Source: Cannabis sativa (Eukaryota > Streptophyta > Magnoliopsida > Rosales > Cannabaceae). Taken from it: a stretch of DNA of 64,000 nt. Below the pieces are notes generated by a model. That model saw only the letters and a list, made by a program, of their open reading frames with translations. It did not search any database and was not told the DNA's origin. The position numbers and the translations under genes are program-made. The stretch spans positions 41,411,686 through 41,475,685 of the forward strand of contig NC_083604.1 in the NCBI RefSeq assembly GCF_029168945.1, given 5' to 3'. Of this stretch, positions 47,597-59,778 are shown one piece after another (the stretch's first letter is position 1; each line of letters starts with the position of its first letter).

Positions 47597-49431
47597 TGTT
47601 GGAATTATTTTTCCAGGATCTTAGATCTACTCACAAGTATGTTTATTAACACCCTAAATATGAACTTTCTAAAACGATAAAATAAACACGTATAAAGTTT
47701 AAGAAACCTTACATTGGGTGCAGCGGAATTAAATGACTCCTTCCGTTCAGATCTCTAACCCTTGTATCCTTTCTGTAGCAGAGTATTATCAAGATCTGAA
47801 CCTGGATCTCTTTCTCTGAATCTTTGATGCTGAAACTCCTTTGCTGATGATCTTTCTTCACGATCTTCCTCACTATGATTGAGGTATTGCTTGCTGTGTG
47901 TGGGCACTACTCTAATCACTAAGGTAATTTCGAAATATGAAGGAAGAAGAGAGACAGAGGGTGGTGGCCAAGGTAGAGAGAGAAAGGCTCAGTTTTTCTG
48001 ATTCAGAAGTGTAATTTTCCCGAAGCCTTCACTACCTATTTATAGCATTCTACTAGGGTTAGGTTTGAATTATTTGGCATTAAGATTATGAAAATATCAG
48101 TTTAAAACGCCTACAAAAGTGGCTGGCCATAGCTTATTGGGTTTGGGCCTTGCTTTTTACAATTTTGCAATTTTAACACTATTGTATCTGATTTTCTCAA
48201 AAATGCCAATTTTCTAATTCAACCATTTAAATGCCAATTCTAACTATTTAATAACTATAAATAATTATTAAATAATATTGTCATTTATCATATTTATTAA
48301 TTGAACCATACAAAGTATCATAATTAACAAATATGCCCCTAACAACTCTTTCTTTACAATTTCGCCCTTACTTAGTGAAAATTTGACAAATAGACATAGT
48401 CTAATTTGAGAATTATAATTGATTAATCAAAACCAATTACATGAGTCTTACAAATAATATTATCTCAACTAGTGCGGGGACCATGGGTCTTTATAACCGA
48501 GCTTCCAATAAGTAGATCAAGAATTTAGCACTAAAATTCACTAACTTATGATGCTCTATATGTTCCACCATATAGACGCATCATAAGTTATCCATTGTTA
48601 TAATCCTAATGTGATCAATGATCCTATATATGAATGATCTACATTGTAAAGGAATTAGATTACCGTAACACCCTACTATGTATTTTATCCTTAAAACACT
48701 TGACCCCGTATAAATGATATTTCAACTTATGTGAAATGAGTACTCCACCATTTATGTTCGTTTGGTCAAGCTCGAAGGAGATTATCCTTTGCTTACTATT
48801 CGCCAGATAGAAGCTATAGATTCCATGTTTATGTTAGCGCTCCCACTCAATTGCACTACCGTGTTCCCAAAATGTACGTATCACCCTGACCCAAAAGTAG
48901 GCTTAACTAAGAAATCAAAGAACACGTATAGCCTTTCAAGATTGAGCTTAATCATAACAGGATTAAGAACATTTGATCTAGGATCAACTTGGCGATATTG
49001 ACTTGAATAGATTTTACGGTAAGTTTAATTAAATCTAAGTCAAAGTTCAATATCGGTCCCTTCCGATGCATACTCCATGCATCCAAACTGAGCTTTACTT
49101 TAACCAATGTTCTGGAAAGAACATAGCATTTCTCCAAATGCAAGTAAACTCTTGTTGTAGATTATCATATCAGTAAAACCCTTGTGTCTGATAAATCTAG
49201 GAAACTTTATTCACATAGTCATATTTACTTTCCAATGTGATGACAGCACAATAAATAGGATCAAGTATGTGAAAAGGGTTTAAGATAAATTTATAAATCA
49301 AATAGAAAAGCAATTGATAAAGTGAACCAAAACATACACAAATGAATGAAAAATACTTATGTTTCTTTATTGATGTTAAATAAAATTGATTACATTGAAA
49401 TGGAGTTTTATTTAGGGCATAAAACCCAACA
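47597..49431 (-). repeat. 5' LTR of E1
   Basis: As the 3' LTR, but lacking 54 bp near 48549 (between CTAACTTAT and TGCTCTATATG). TATA octamer at 48037-48044. Confidence 0.95.
48037..48044 (-). promoter_or_regulatory. TATA box in the E1 5' LTR
   Basis: TATAAATA on the minus strand, about 445 bp before the LTR end. It should start the genomic RNA of E1. Confidence 0.75.
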
Positions 49432-49436
49432 TATTC

Positions 49437-51974
49437 CACCCCCAGAGTAATCACCATCTTTTAGAAAGATTTTCTAGCACAAAGGCAAATTTCGAAATCT
49501 GATGTGGTGTAGTCTAAGAGTTTTAAACACACCCTTATAAACTAACATATAGTTCCTCTTCTTAATCTTAAGATTTACTTGATTGTCTTCTAATGTTCTT
49601 CTCCAGGATTAATCTGATACCTACTCATTACTCCCACTCAACAGCAGGTGTCTGGTCTAAGGCAAACTAAATCATATCTGAGACCTCTCACTGTTGATTT
49701 AAGAAATTCTTTCATGGCTTTATCTTTTCTGGAATAGTTGAGACTTTTCCTTAGATAAATAAAATCTATGTCTAAGAAGTTGTGAAGCTTCTATAGATTG
49801 CCATTAGAAAGAAAATGCTTCAGCATCTTACTAAAGTAAGTTGCTTGCATTAGAGTAAGTAATTACCAGGTATACCATAAGCCATAGGTTTAGATAAACT
49901 CAAACCTATAATACTAGGAACAGGAAGTTTTGTTAAGTCCATTGAATAGACTTATACACGAAAATTTCCTTTTATGTCCTTGTGATAGAAAAATTCAGGT
50001 TACTCCATGTGAATGGATTAAACCATAGTTCTCTTGGCTTTTCTTCTTAGTTTCTTATCTTGACAATCCATTACTTGTTTAAACTTACAATGGATTTTAA
50101 TCACTAGTGTCTTCCAAGTCATAAGAAGTGAAGTTCCTAGAAACTCTCCCACTACGACAAGGTACCGTGAATTATGTCTAAGAAAACTAAATGGTATTAA
50201 CCTCTTTGGTTGTGACAAGACAACAGAGGCAGTGGGATCATCATATGTCAAATAAGATGATTGAACACTTTTGGAATCAAGAAATAAATATCTCCTTTAT
50301 TTGCTACTTTATTTTCAGACTTAGTCATTATCTTAGAAAAGTAGTATTTGTTTGAACAAACACTTTCTTATCTATTGACTATGGGATGGTCCACCCCTAA
50401 TCACTTAGAATAGCTAACAAATCATGGTTAACAATTCTAGCTTTTCTTAAGATTTTGATTAAGTCATCCATGAATCTAGTAATGATTTACATTAAGTATA
50501 CAACCATTACATCATTCTGAAATTGTATTACCATAGAAGGATTTAGGCAACGACTAGTAACTAATCATCAATATGCAACTCGAATTTCTGGAGAGGTAAG
50601 TTTGGATATAATTCAAAAATCAATTTAATGATCTTTGAACTGCATATCTACTAACTATTTCTCCACCCCTATCAGTTCGCAAGATCTTTAACCACTTACC
50701 TTAATGATTTTTCACCATTGCTAGAAATTAATGAAATTTTCAAACATTTCAAATTTCTTTACATAAGGTATAATCTAGAGTGATCATTTTAAGAATACAA
50801 CGAAAAACTCATATCTACCCCCGAATGTACATCCATCTGCGAATGAGATGAACTACTTTCAGTGGATATAGGCATATTAACTCTTTGCAGAGATTGATCT
50901 TGTCAAAACCACTATGAACAAGATACAAATGCCATAGATTAAAAAAACTGTGGTAGTGTCTTTTGATGACTTAGGTTTAGTTACATCAAAGAGTTCTTGA
51001 AATACTTCAAGTGGATCCTGGTCACAGAATACTAAACTCATATTCCATACAGTTTGAATCCATTAATAGAAGATGGATATTAAACACTTGAGAAAGTGTA
51101 ACTGTATTGTATTCTGGAATTAGAAATATAAGAAAATTTCTGTTTGGAATCTAAAATTAAAGTCAAAGACTTAAATTTATACCAAATATTATGAGTAATT
51201 CTATCTTGGACCACCACTACTAATTTAACTTTAATTCTGATTTGCCCATACAAGTAGGAGATTTCTAAGATTGAGGATTTATATCAATTAGGAATAGAAT
51301 TTCGGGATTATAATCATATGCGTCATTTAATTTCTTAAGAGAAAATATAGAATGACATGAAATGATTTATAGACCATTCATCCAATGATATGTTATTGAG
51401 CTAATTCGCAATGAATAAGCTAAGAGGAATTAGGATAATTTCGTTTATAAATAAGAATCCAACGGTGCTTCGATTAGCGAGAGTCAAAGTAATCTTATTT
51501 ATATAATCTTCTTGTTTCATATTGTAAAAATACTAGTCTAAGGTGTCATCAATTGATGAACAGCTAGACGTCGCATATACAATATTTATCTTTCGAGATC
51601 TAACAATATTATGTATGTCTAATGGTGACAATCCATTAGGGATTTGTCACATTAGAACAACAAAATAAGTCGACCAACAATGAAGATTCGAAATTAAACT
51701 GCAATTTAATAACAGAAAATAACATGGTTCAATATAAATTCATACACAATTCAGAAATTAGTAAACATATAGCAAGTAGGAATGACAAGTGAAAATACTA
51801 AAACATACAATCCTAAATAATTTCCAAGGTTTTCAACAAACTGATACAGTGTCCCGGTAGGCGAGAATCAAAGTATCATTCATTGAATAGAGTTGTCAGC
51901 TCATCTAAAATGCAAACCATTCTAGCAACCTTTTATTCGAGCAAAATAAGAATCCAACGTTGTCCCGGTAGGCG
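49437..51974 (-). pseudogene. Degenerate gag-pol of OE
   Basis: The sequence follows E1 pol at nucleotide level in the minus direction: RNase H and RT traces (about 49437-49700; CTGATACCTACTCATTACTCC matches the SRYQSN region), the RRSGR-type segment near 50145-50165, integrase traces near 50640-50800 and leader/gag traces after 51400. No frame is open for more than about 80 codons. Many lesions are shared with P (59779-62391), such as GGAGAAATAGTTAGT in place of the E1 GGAGAATATATGG around 50662. It also holds the stem-loop 51625-51650. It is interrupted at 51974 by a solo LTR. Confidence 0.8.
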
Positions 51975-54405
51975 TGTAATATCCAGTACAAGTATATTAT
52001 TTTTGGTATATTATTGTGTGTTTTGATATGTTATTGTTGCATTAAATAAAATATGAATATTATTGGTATTTGCTAAGTACAATTATATAGTTAATTAGAT
52101 TAAGTATTAATTTATATTAATTATATTAGAGAATAAGTTATTAGTAAATAGTTGTATGATTAAGTGATAAGATTTGTTATACATGTAATAGGAATATAGA
52201 TAAAAATTAGTATACTATTTTATACGTATAGGTTTATTAAATAAATAAGACTAGTGGTATTTATAATAGGAATATATATATTTTGTATAAGCTTGATAAT
52301 AAAATATATATATATATTTATAAAGGCTATAGTAATAGATGAATAGAGAGAGAGACATGTGAGAGTGAGAGAAGAATGGGGAAGTTAGTTTAGGATATTT
52401 GACTTAGTTGAATTTAAATTTAAATTATGAGGAATGTTATATTAGTAATTAATTAATATTTTATTCCTTAAAAAAAATAAAAGGTATAGCTGAGTTTAAA
52501 TTTTAAATTCCTAGATTTTATCTAATCAGTTGAATATATACGATATGGTTTTACCATTCAATGAAACGATGAACACAAATTTCAGCCTCTACTTCTTTCT
52601 CTCCACTTAGATAATTCTTAAATCTCTCATAGCCTCTATCACACCAAATTACAGCATAGCATAAATTGAAGCCTCTATCACAGTATTCGATTTCTAAGGT
52701 AAAAACTTTTACTGTCTCTTAATGTTAGGGTTGGATGTAGGTTTTTCGTAAGTATGTTTTATTTTCGTTTCCAGAGAAATAGGTTTTCATAAAACTGCCA
52801 TATCTCTCTCCTTGTATGTCCGTTTTCAGTGATCTAGGTACCGTTTTAAAGATAATTTAATGTTCTACATTTTTCATGAAGAAACTATTTCCTAATTCTG
52901 ATTATTTTGATGTCAAAAAATTCATGTTTTACACTGACTTTCGAATTACAGTTTTTTTAAAATTTCTTTTCGATATTGCCTTAGTAAAAGTGTGATATCC
53001 CTCTCGATATCTATTATTTTCAAGCGATTCTTGTACTGTTAGAAAGATAATTCAATAATCCATATTTTCTTTGAAGAAACCTTTCCCTAATTCGGAGTTC
53101 TTACCAGTCAAAAGTTAGTATCTTTACTCGGTTATGATATTTCGTTTTAAGTTTTATTTCAGAAAAAGTGTCTTCAGTAAAAATTCAATATCTCTCTCAC
53201 TTTTGATCCATTTTAAAAGATATTTATCTCGTTTTAAAGCTTAGAAAAATAGATACATTTTTTATGAAGAAAGTATTGTCTAGATCGGGGTGTAACTATT
53301 TTATAAATATTTATTTTTGGGCTGTATTCAGAAATCAGCGTGATCCAGAATTTTAAAGAAACTGTTTTGAGAAAACATGCATAACTCCTAGGTTATAGCT
53401 CCGATTTTGATGATCTTTATACCGTTAGAAAGGTATTTCAATTAACTAAAAACTTTGTGAACAGTAGGACTTCTAATTCAAACGTTTTATGAGTCAAATT
53501 CTAGGCTAAACTTGCTGTACAGTAAGAGTAATAAATATATTGAGTTTATCGGTGGACTAAGGGTTTCACTAATTGTTATAGGGCCTAGAAGGTATCGTAG
53601 GAGTTAATTACAGCGGAGTTGAGGTAAGAAAAAATAATTATACTTTATACTTGCTTTTTATATGATTTGAGTATCTAGTATGACTGCTTGAATAAATTGT
53701 ATTGAAACTGTGGAATGTGATAGTTTCGGTGAAATAGTGTTTTATCGATGAATTGTATATGGCTGTTTAATCATGTTCCAGGTACTTGGAAGTGGTTGGA
53801 AACCACACATGTATGGTGATGTGGTAAGTGAGGCAGTGTACGTAAGGGTGCACTGGTTATTGGTACTGCGTTCTGGTTAAGAACGTAAGACACTCCAGAT
53901 TTGTATGGAAGCTGGAGTGTGATTGTGAGTGTGAGTGTGTGGTATTTCAGTATTTGTGTGGCTGCCTCTATTTATACTTATGATTAGGTTGTTGTATGTT
54001 TGATGTATATGTTTGTGCTATGATGTGTGAATGCTGGTACATAGTATTTTGTTTTTCCTTACTGGGCTTTGCAGCTCACCCCTTATTTACCCCCTATGTG
54101 CAGATAAGTAAGCCTGTAAGCTTTCAGTGACAAGTTGAGTCTGGGCAGCATGGGGTGTATCTCGTGTGATCATGTAACTGCGTGTGGTCTTGGCCATCTT
54201 CCGCTGAATTTTTTTTTTAATTTATTAAACTTATCGAGGATGTTGTCGCTTAAATTTTCTATTACTTTTCCCTAAGTGGTAATACTTTATTTTCAACTGG
54301 GTACTCATGTTTTGAAAAGTGTTATTTTTTTTAATAAAGGCAACATTAGTATCTTAACGCCAGTTTATTTATGGCATCTTATTTTACGTAAGTAAGGGCG
54401 TTACA
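51975..54405. mobile_element. Solo LTR, 2.4 kb, gypsy-type termini
   Basis: The ends TGTAATATCC and GGGCGTTACA are flanked by AGGCG (51970-51974 and 54406-54410). It is inserted in the OE leader (CCGGTAGGCG continues as AGGCGAGAGTC). Four diverged modules of about 190 bp begin near 52790, 52980, 53175 and 53370. They share a scheme of ...TATCTCTC..., CGTTTTAAAG or CGTTAGAAAG, and ATGAAGAAA. No protein-coding frame is present. The terminus type equals that of 5789-8824, but the interior is different. Confidence 0.85.
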
Positions 54406-57400
54406 AGGCGAGAGTCAAGGTTATTCTTATTTTATGAGCTTCCACCATTGTTTCATGTTTTATAAGTTTATCTCTAAGTAGTCAACGTAGGGGAGAGTCT
54501 AATAGAGACGAAAACTTACAAAACACTTATCAAATGAGATCTTACGGTGTTAAATGCGTTCAACGAATAACCATCCATAGGGGGACGAAGTCTAGCGTCT
54601 CGAGGTTATATTGAAAACATTTAACTATTGTAAGACCAACAATGGAGACCGAATGTCCTAATAATAATAAAGCTCATTATTTAAGGAGAGATGTATTTTC
54701 TTTGATACTTATTTTAATCTATTTAATTTAAATATATATTTATTTAATTAAAATTTCCAATTTAGAATCAAAAATTCTAAATATAAATTTTAATTTAATA
54801 TTTATAAATTTTACTTAGATGGATATGAAAATAACATAAATTATTTCCATCTTAGTAATAATTTCCAATAAATATTTAGAAAAATATTCAATTTAAGTTG
54901 TTACAAAATTAATTTACAACTCAAATTTAATTTTCTATAAATATATATTGCATTTCGAAAAATTGAAGTATTTAATAATACAATTTTCGAAATTGCTTGT
55001 TAAAATAAAAATAAATCCTAGAAAAATTATTCTAATTTAATGTTGGCCCAAAATTAATTAATAAAATTAATTTACAACAAAAAAAATATAATTTTCCTAT
55101 TTAATTAAATATATAAGAAAAATTTCAAATATTTAAGTATGATGATGAAAATCAACTTAAATATTAATTTTCTATTTAATTAAATACACTAGAAAAATAT
55201 TTCAAGCAAAAACAGATATATCTATCTAGATTTTCATGGACTAATTAATTTATTTTCTAATTAAATATATTTTACTTCATTTATTTTCATTAATCATTAA
55301 AAAAAATCATTGATTTAAGTTGGCCCAAAATTAAAATAAATAATTTACAACTTTAATCTATTTTTCAAATAAAATTCGAAATTCCAGCATTTAAGAAATG
55401 CAATTTCAAAATTTGATTAATAAAATAAAGAAAAAATATATTTTGAAAATTATTTAAATTTAGTTGAAAAAATAAATTTCAACTTAAAATAATTTTCTAT
55501 TTAATTAAATGTCATGAAAAAGAAATATTTAAGTATCATGATGAAAATCAACTTAGATATTTAATTTTCAAATTAATTAAATGTATTAAATTCAAGAAAT
55601 AAATAATTAAGTGTAGAGAAGGCTTAATTATTAATCTCTAATTTAATACTACGAAAAATATACTTAAAATAAATTGTACCAAAATTAATTATTTAAATAA
55701 TTGATTTCACAATGTATAATATTTTCCTATTTAATATTAGAAATAATAAGTAGTCTAGAAATAACTATCTAGAAAATATCTTATTTGACTAAGTATCTTT
55801 TCCTCAAAATTTGAAAAAATATCTAATTTAAGTTGTTTAGAAAAAATCTAGAACTTAAATATTTTCAAATTTAAATTTAAATAAATGTCAAAAATTAAGT
55901 TGTAACCACTTAATTTGAAAATATTCCATTTTAAGTTAATATTTGAAAAAATATCAACTTAAAAAATATCTAAAGAATCTTAATAACCAATTCCTAAAAT
56001 TTCTCAACTTAATTTTGAAATTTTAAATCCAAATGATATTCAGGTTTAAGTTGATTAGTTAGTGATAACTAATTTTCAACTTAAATAGGAATATTTGATG
56101 AAAAATTCAAATTAAGCTTCAAAAAAAATCTAGATGGTTATAATTCTATATTTAATTAAATACAAGAAAATATATATAGTTTAGCTTAGAATAAAATTCT
56201 TTAAACTATGGTTTTCTTAAATTAATTTCAAAATAAATAAAATTAATTATGTTGCTAATCAATTTTATTAGGTTAAACTAATTTAATTAACCTAGTACAG
56301 TTATTCAAATCAGGCAAATGGACCTTCACAATTGGGGTGGTTCATGTGAGGGGGTGCTGGGTTCAGTATGCCGTACCCACTTCTATGGCTCCCAACTCTC
56401 ACACAAGGCCCAAAAGAGAGGAATTTAACCTTAAAATGAACAACCGTTATTAATTGAATAGGCCCAAAAACTAAATGGGCCTAAATAAAATCTATCAAGA
56501 ACTATGATATTTTATTTAGCAACAACAACCTATATGCATCTATAATAAAATTAAACACATAGGCTCACATAGGCACACAATTTGGATGGATCCTATCGTG
56601 TTGCTAGGTCATACACAGATGAAAGAAGATTGTGAAAATTACCTGTTACAAATTATTTACTTGACCAAGGGAGCCATGAGTTAAAATCAGATCATTGGAT
56701 CTGTCAACAAGTTAACCATGGCTATTTGCAATCAAGCAATAATAGGTTTTAAAAACTTACAAACAAGCTAAAACACATACTCCTGCAACAAGGTTAGCTG
56801 GATAGTTAGATGTAGGATTTATTTAATTTTAAATAATTAAATAAAAAAAAATTATTTTCGAAAAATAATAAAATAAAATAAAATTTAAATATTTTCGAAA
56901 TTAATAAAATAATATTTAAAATTAAACCTACAATTTTAAAAAATTAGGTTTCAACTAACCTAAATATCATTTCAAAATTTGCTAACTACCTTTTTAAAAT
57001 TTAATGTTATTTTATAAATTAAATATTCAATAAAAATAAAAAAGATAAATAAATATCCTTTTCAGATTTTATGATTTAATTTAAATAAGATAACAAAATT
57101 TAAAAGTTAGCAAAATATCTTAAATCTATTTAAAATATCATGATTATAGTTATCTTATTTTAAATTTAAATAAGGTCAAATTATTTAAAAAAATTAATTT
57201 AAAAAATTTAATATCTGACCTTAAATTTAAAAATAAGATAAGATATAATCAAATTTAAAAATAAGATAGATAATTAAGCAAAAAAAAAGATAGATATTTA
57301 CTATTTTCAAATTTAAATTACACTAATATCATGAATTAAATTTAAAAAAATATTAATTAATTAATTATGATAATTAGAATTGAATTAGGAATAGTAAATG

Positions 57401-57490
57401 TATAAATACAGAACTACACAAAAAATCGGAAGTTAAATCCATGAAATAGCATGAAAAAACGAAGAAAAACGAAAAATTTGCTAGATGTAC

Positions 57491-57515
57491 GGACAGTATG
57501 CATTGCATACTATCC
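57491..57515 (-). other. Conserved leader hairpin, copy OE
   Basis: Arms GGACAGTATGCA and TGCATACTATCC surround one T. The single non-Watson-Crick position becomes a U-G pair in the RNA sense (minus strand). The pairs differ from A1 in a compensated way (A-U instead of G-C). Confidence 0.6.
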
Positions 57516-57610
57516 ATGGGCGCGCAACAGGGTGCTTGGGCGTGGTTTCTCGGCGCAGGGGGCTGCTAGCAGCCTCTCCGCGCGCGCAAATGGTGCAACG
57601 ACACCACCCC
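57516..57610 (-). other. GC-rich hairpin island in the OE leader
   Basis: Borders GCGCGC at 57520-57525 and CGCGCGCGC at 57579-57587. The centre has a perfect 14-bp palindrome, GGCTGCTAGCAGCC. The interior is unlike E1 and A1. Confidence 0.55.
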
Positions 57611-57879
57611 GATATTTTCAAAACTTCAAAAAATCATAACTAATTCAAATTAAATCGAAATTGAGTTCTGTAAAAAAGTAAATTTCTTAATTTTTTCCAT
57701 ACTATCCAATAAAAATAATTTCAGAAACAGATATTCAATTATTTTTTACAAAAATTCACAAACATCAATCAATCATCATATAACACTCAATACAACATGA
57801 TACCATCCAAAACATCAAACAATCGTTTTAAGTCCAAATTTCTTGCAAGCAAATCAATTACCATGGCTCTAAGGCCAGT

Positions 57880-59778
57880 TGTTGGAAATTATTTTACCAG
57901 GATCTTAGATCTACTCACAAGTATGTTGATTAACACCCTAAATATGAACTTTCTAAAACGATGAAATAAACACATATAAAGTTTAGGAATCCTTACATTG
58001 GGTGCAGCAGAATAATATGACTCCTTCCGTTCAGATATCTAGCCCTTGATTCCTTTATGTAGCAGAGCATTATCAATATTTGAACATGGATCTCTTTCTC
58101 TTATTCTTTAGTGCTGAAACTCCTTCTTGCTGAAAGTCTTTCTTCACGATCTTCCTCACTATGATTGAGGTATCACTTGCTGTGTGTGGGCACTACTCTC
58201 ACACTAAGAATTTCGAAATCTCAATGAGGAAGAGAGAGAGAGAGTGGTCGGCCAAAGATAAGGAGAGAGAGGCTCAATTTTTCTAAATGAAAAAGTCAGA
58301 AGAAAAGTGTGAAATTTTAAGTGTGTTAAATTTCCTGAAGTTTTCACTATCTATTTATAGCATTCCACTAGGGTTAGGTTTGAATTATTTGGCATTTAAA
58401 ATAATGAAAATATCAAAGGAAAAACCCTACAAAAGTGGCCGACCATGAATAGTGGATTTGGGCCTCACTTTTTGTAATTTTGCAGTTTTATCTTTTCTAC
58501 ATCTGATTTTCTCAAAAACGCCAATTTTCAAATTCAACCATTTAAATGCCAATTCTAACTATTTAATAACTATAAATAATATTGTCATTTATCATATTTA
58601 TTAATTGAACCATACAAAGTATCATAATTAACAAATATGCCCCTAACAACTCTTTCTTTACAATTTCGCCCTTACTTAGTGAAAATTTGACAAATAGACA
58701 TAGTCTAATTTGAGAATTATAATTGATTAATCAAAACCAATTACATGAGTCTTACAAACAATATTATCTCAACTAGTGCGGGGACCATGGGTCTATATAA
58801 CTGAGCTTCCAATAAGCAGATCAAGAATTTATAACCTAAATTCACTAACTTATTAATTATTCGTTGAATCCACACATAGAACTTAGAATTGCACTCTCAG
58901 TATATAGAATGCTCTATATGTTCCACCATATAGACACATCATTAGTTATTCATTGTTATAATCCTAATTTGATCAATGATCCTCTATATGAATGATCTAC
59001 ACTGTAAAGGGATTAGATTACCGTTACACCCTACAATGTATTTTATCCTTAAAACACTTAACCCCGTATAAATGATATTTCAGCTTATGTGAAATGAGAT
59101 CTCCACCATTTATTTTCGTTTGGTCAAGCTCAAAGGAGATCATCCTTTACTTACTATTCGCCAGATAGAAGCTATAGATTCCATGTTTATGATAGCACTC
59201 CCACTCAATTGCACTACCGTGTTCCCAAAATGTACGTATCACCCTGACCCAAAAGTAGGCTTAACTAACAAATCAAAGAACACGAATAGCCTCTAGAGAT
59301 CGAGCCTAATCATAACAGGATTAAGATCATTTGATCTATGATCAACTAGGCGATATTGACTTGAATAGATATTACGGTAAGTTTAATAAATCTAAGTCAA
59401 AGTTCAATATCGGTCCCTTCCGATGCATACTCCATGCATCCAACCTGAGCTTTACTTTAACCAATGCTCTGGAAAGAACATAGCATTTCTCCAAATGCAA
59501 GTAAACTCTGTTGTAGATTATCTTATCAGTAAAACCCTGTGTCTGATAAATCTAGGAAACTTTATTCACGTAGTCATGTTTACTTTCCAATGTGTTGACA
59601 GCACAATAAACAGAATCAAGTATGTGAAAAGGGTTTCAGATGAATTCATACATTATGTACATATAATCATGAAATAAATCATGTGAACCATGGAACATTA
59701 AATGTCATTTCTGATCTATATTAATAAGTAAATCTGATTATATTGAAATGAGTTTTATTTAGGGCATAAAACCCAACA
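57880..59778 (-). repeat. 5' LTR of OE
   Basis: Full-length LTR (1899 bp), ends TGTTGG/CCAACA, TATA octamer at 58352-58359. Primer-binding site at 57867-57879 on its 3' side. Right flank is P sequence. Confidence 0.92.

Larger units (their letters stand above)
39115..49431 (-). mobile_element. Complete Ty1/copia element E1 (Angela/BARE-like), 10.3 kb
   Basis: LTRs of 1889 bp (39115-41003, 3') and 1835 bp (47597-49431, 5') are flanked by TATTC (39110-39114 and 49432-49436). The pre-insertion site is visible in P near 61985-62020, where the same sequence is continuous. Order on the minus strand is 5' LTR, primer-binding site, leader of 2.9 kb, gag, protease, integrase, RT, RNase H, polypurine tract and 3' LTR. 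LTRs differ by scattered single bases (roughly 1-2% by eye) and one 54-bp deletion, so insertion is comparatively recent. Coding is broken by two nonsense codons and a shortened gag. Confidence 0.95.
54411..57866 (-). other. Leader of OE
   Basis: AT-rich, non-coding, colinear with the E1 leader but about 0.9 kb longer because of an additional block (54760-55770). That block is also present inverted in P at 34550-35661. Contains the GGCCCAAAAGAG block near 56405, a GC-rich island (57516-57610) and the hairpin 57491-57515. Confidence 0.8.
37254..59778 (-). mobile_element. Copia element OE (defective), carrying E1 and a solo LTR
   Basis: It is of the same family as E1. The 5' LTR at 57880-59778 is followed on the minus strand by a primer-binding site (57867-57879), leader (54411-57866), degenerate gag-pol (49437-51974 and 38700-39109), polypurine tract and a 3' LTR truncated at its far end (37254-38699). 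E1 (39115-49431) and a gypsy-type solo LTR (51975-54405) split it. The right flank GAACC should be the target duplication; the left partner was removed by the deletion that joined it to G2. It appears inserted in the gag region of P. Confidence 0.8.
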
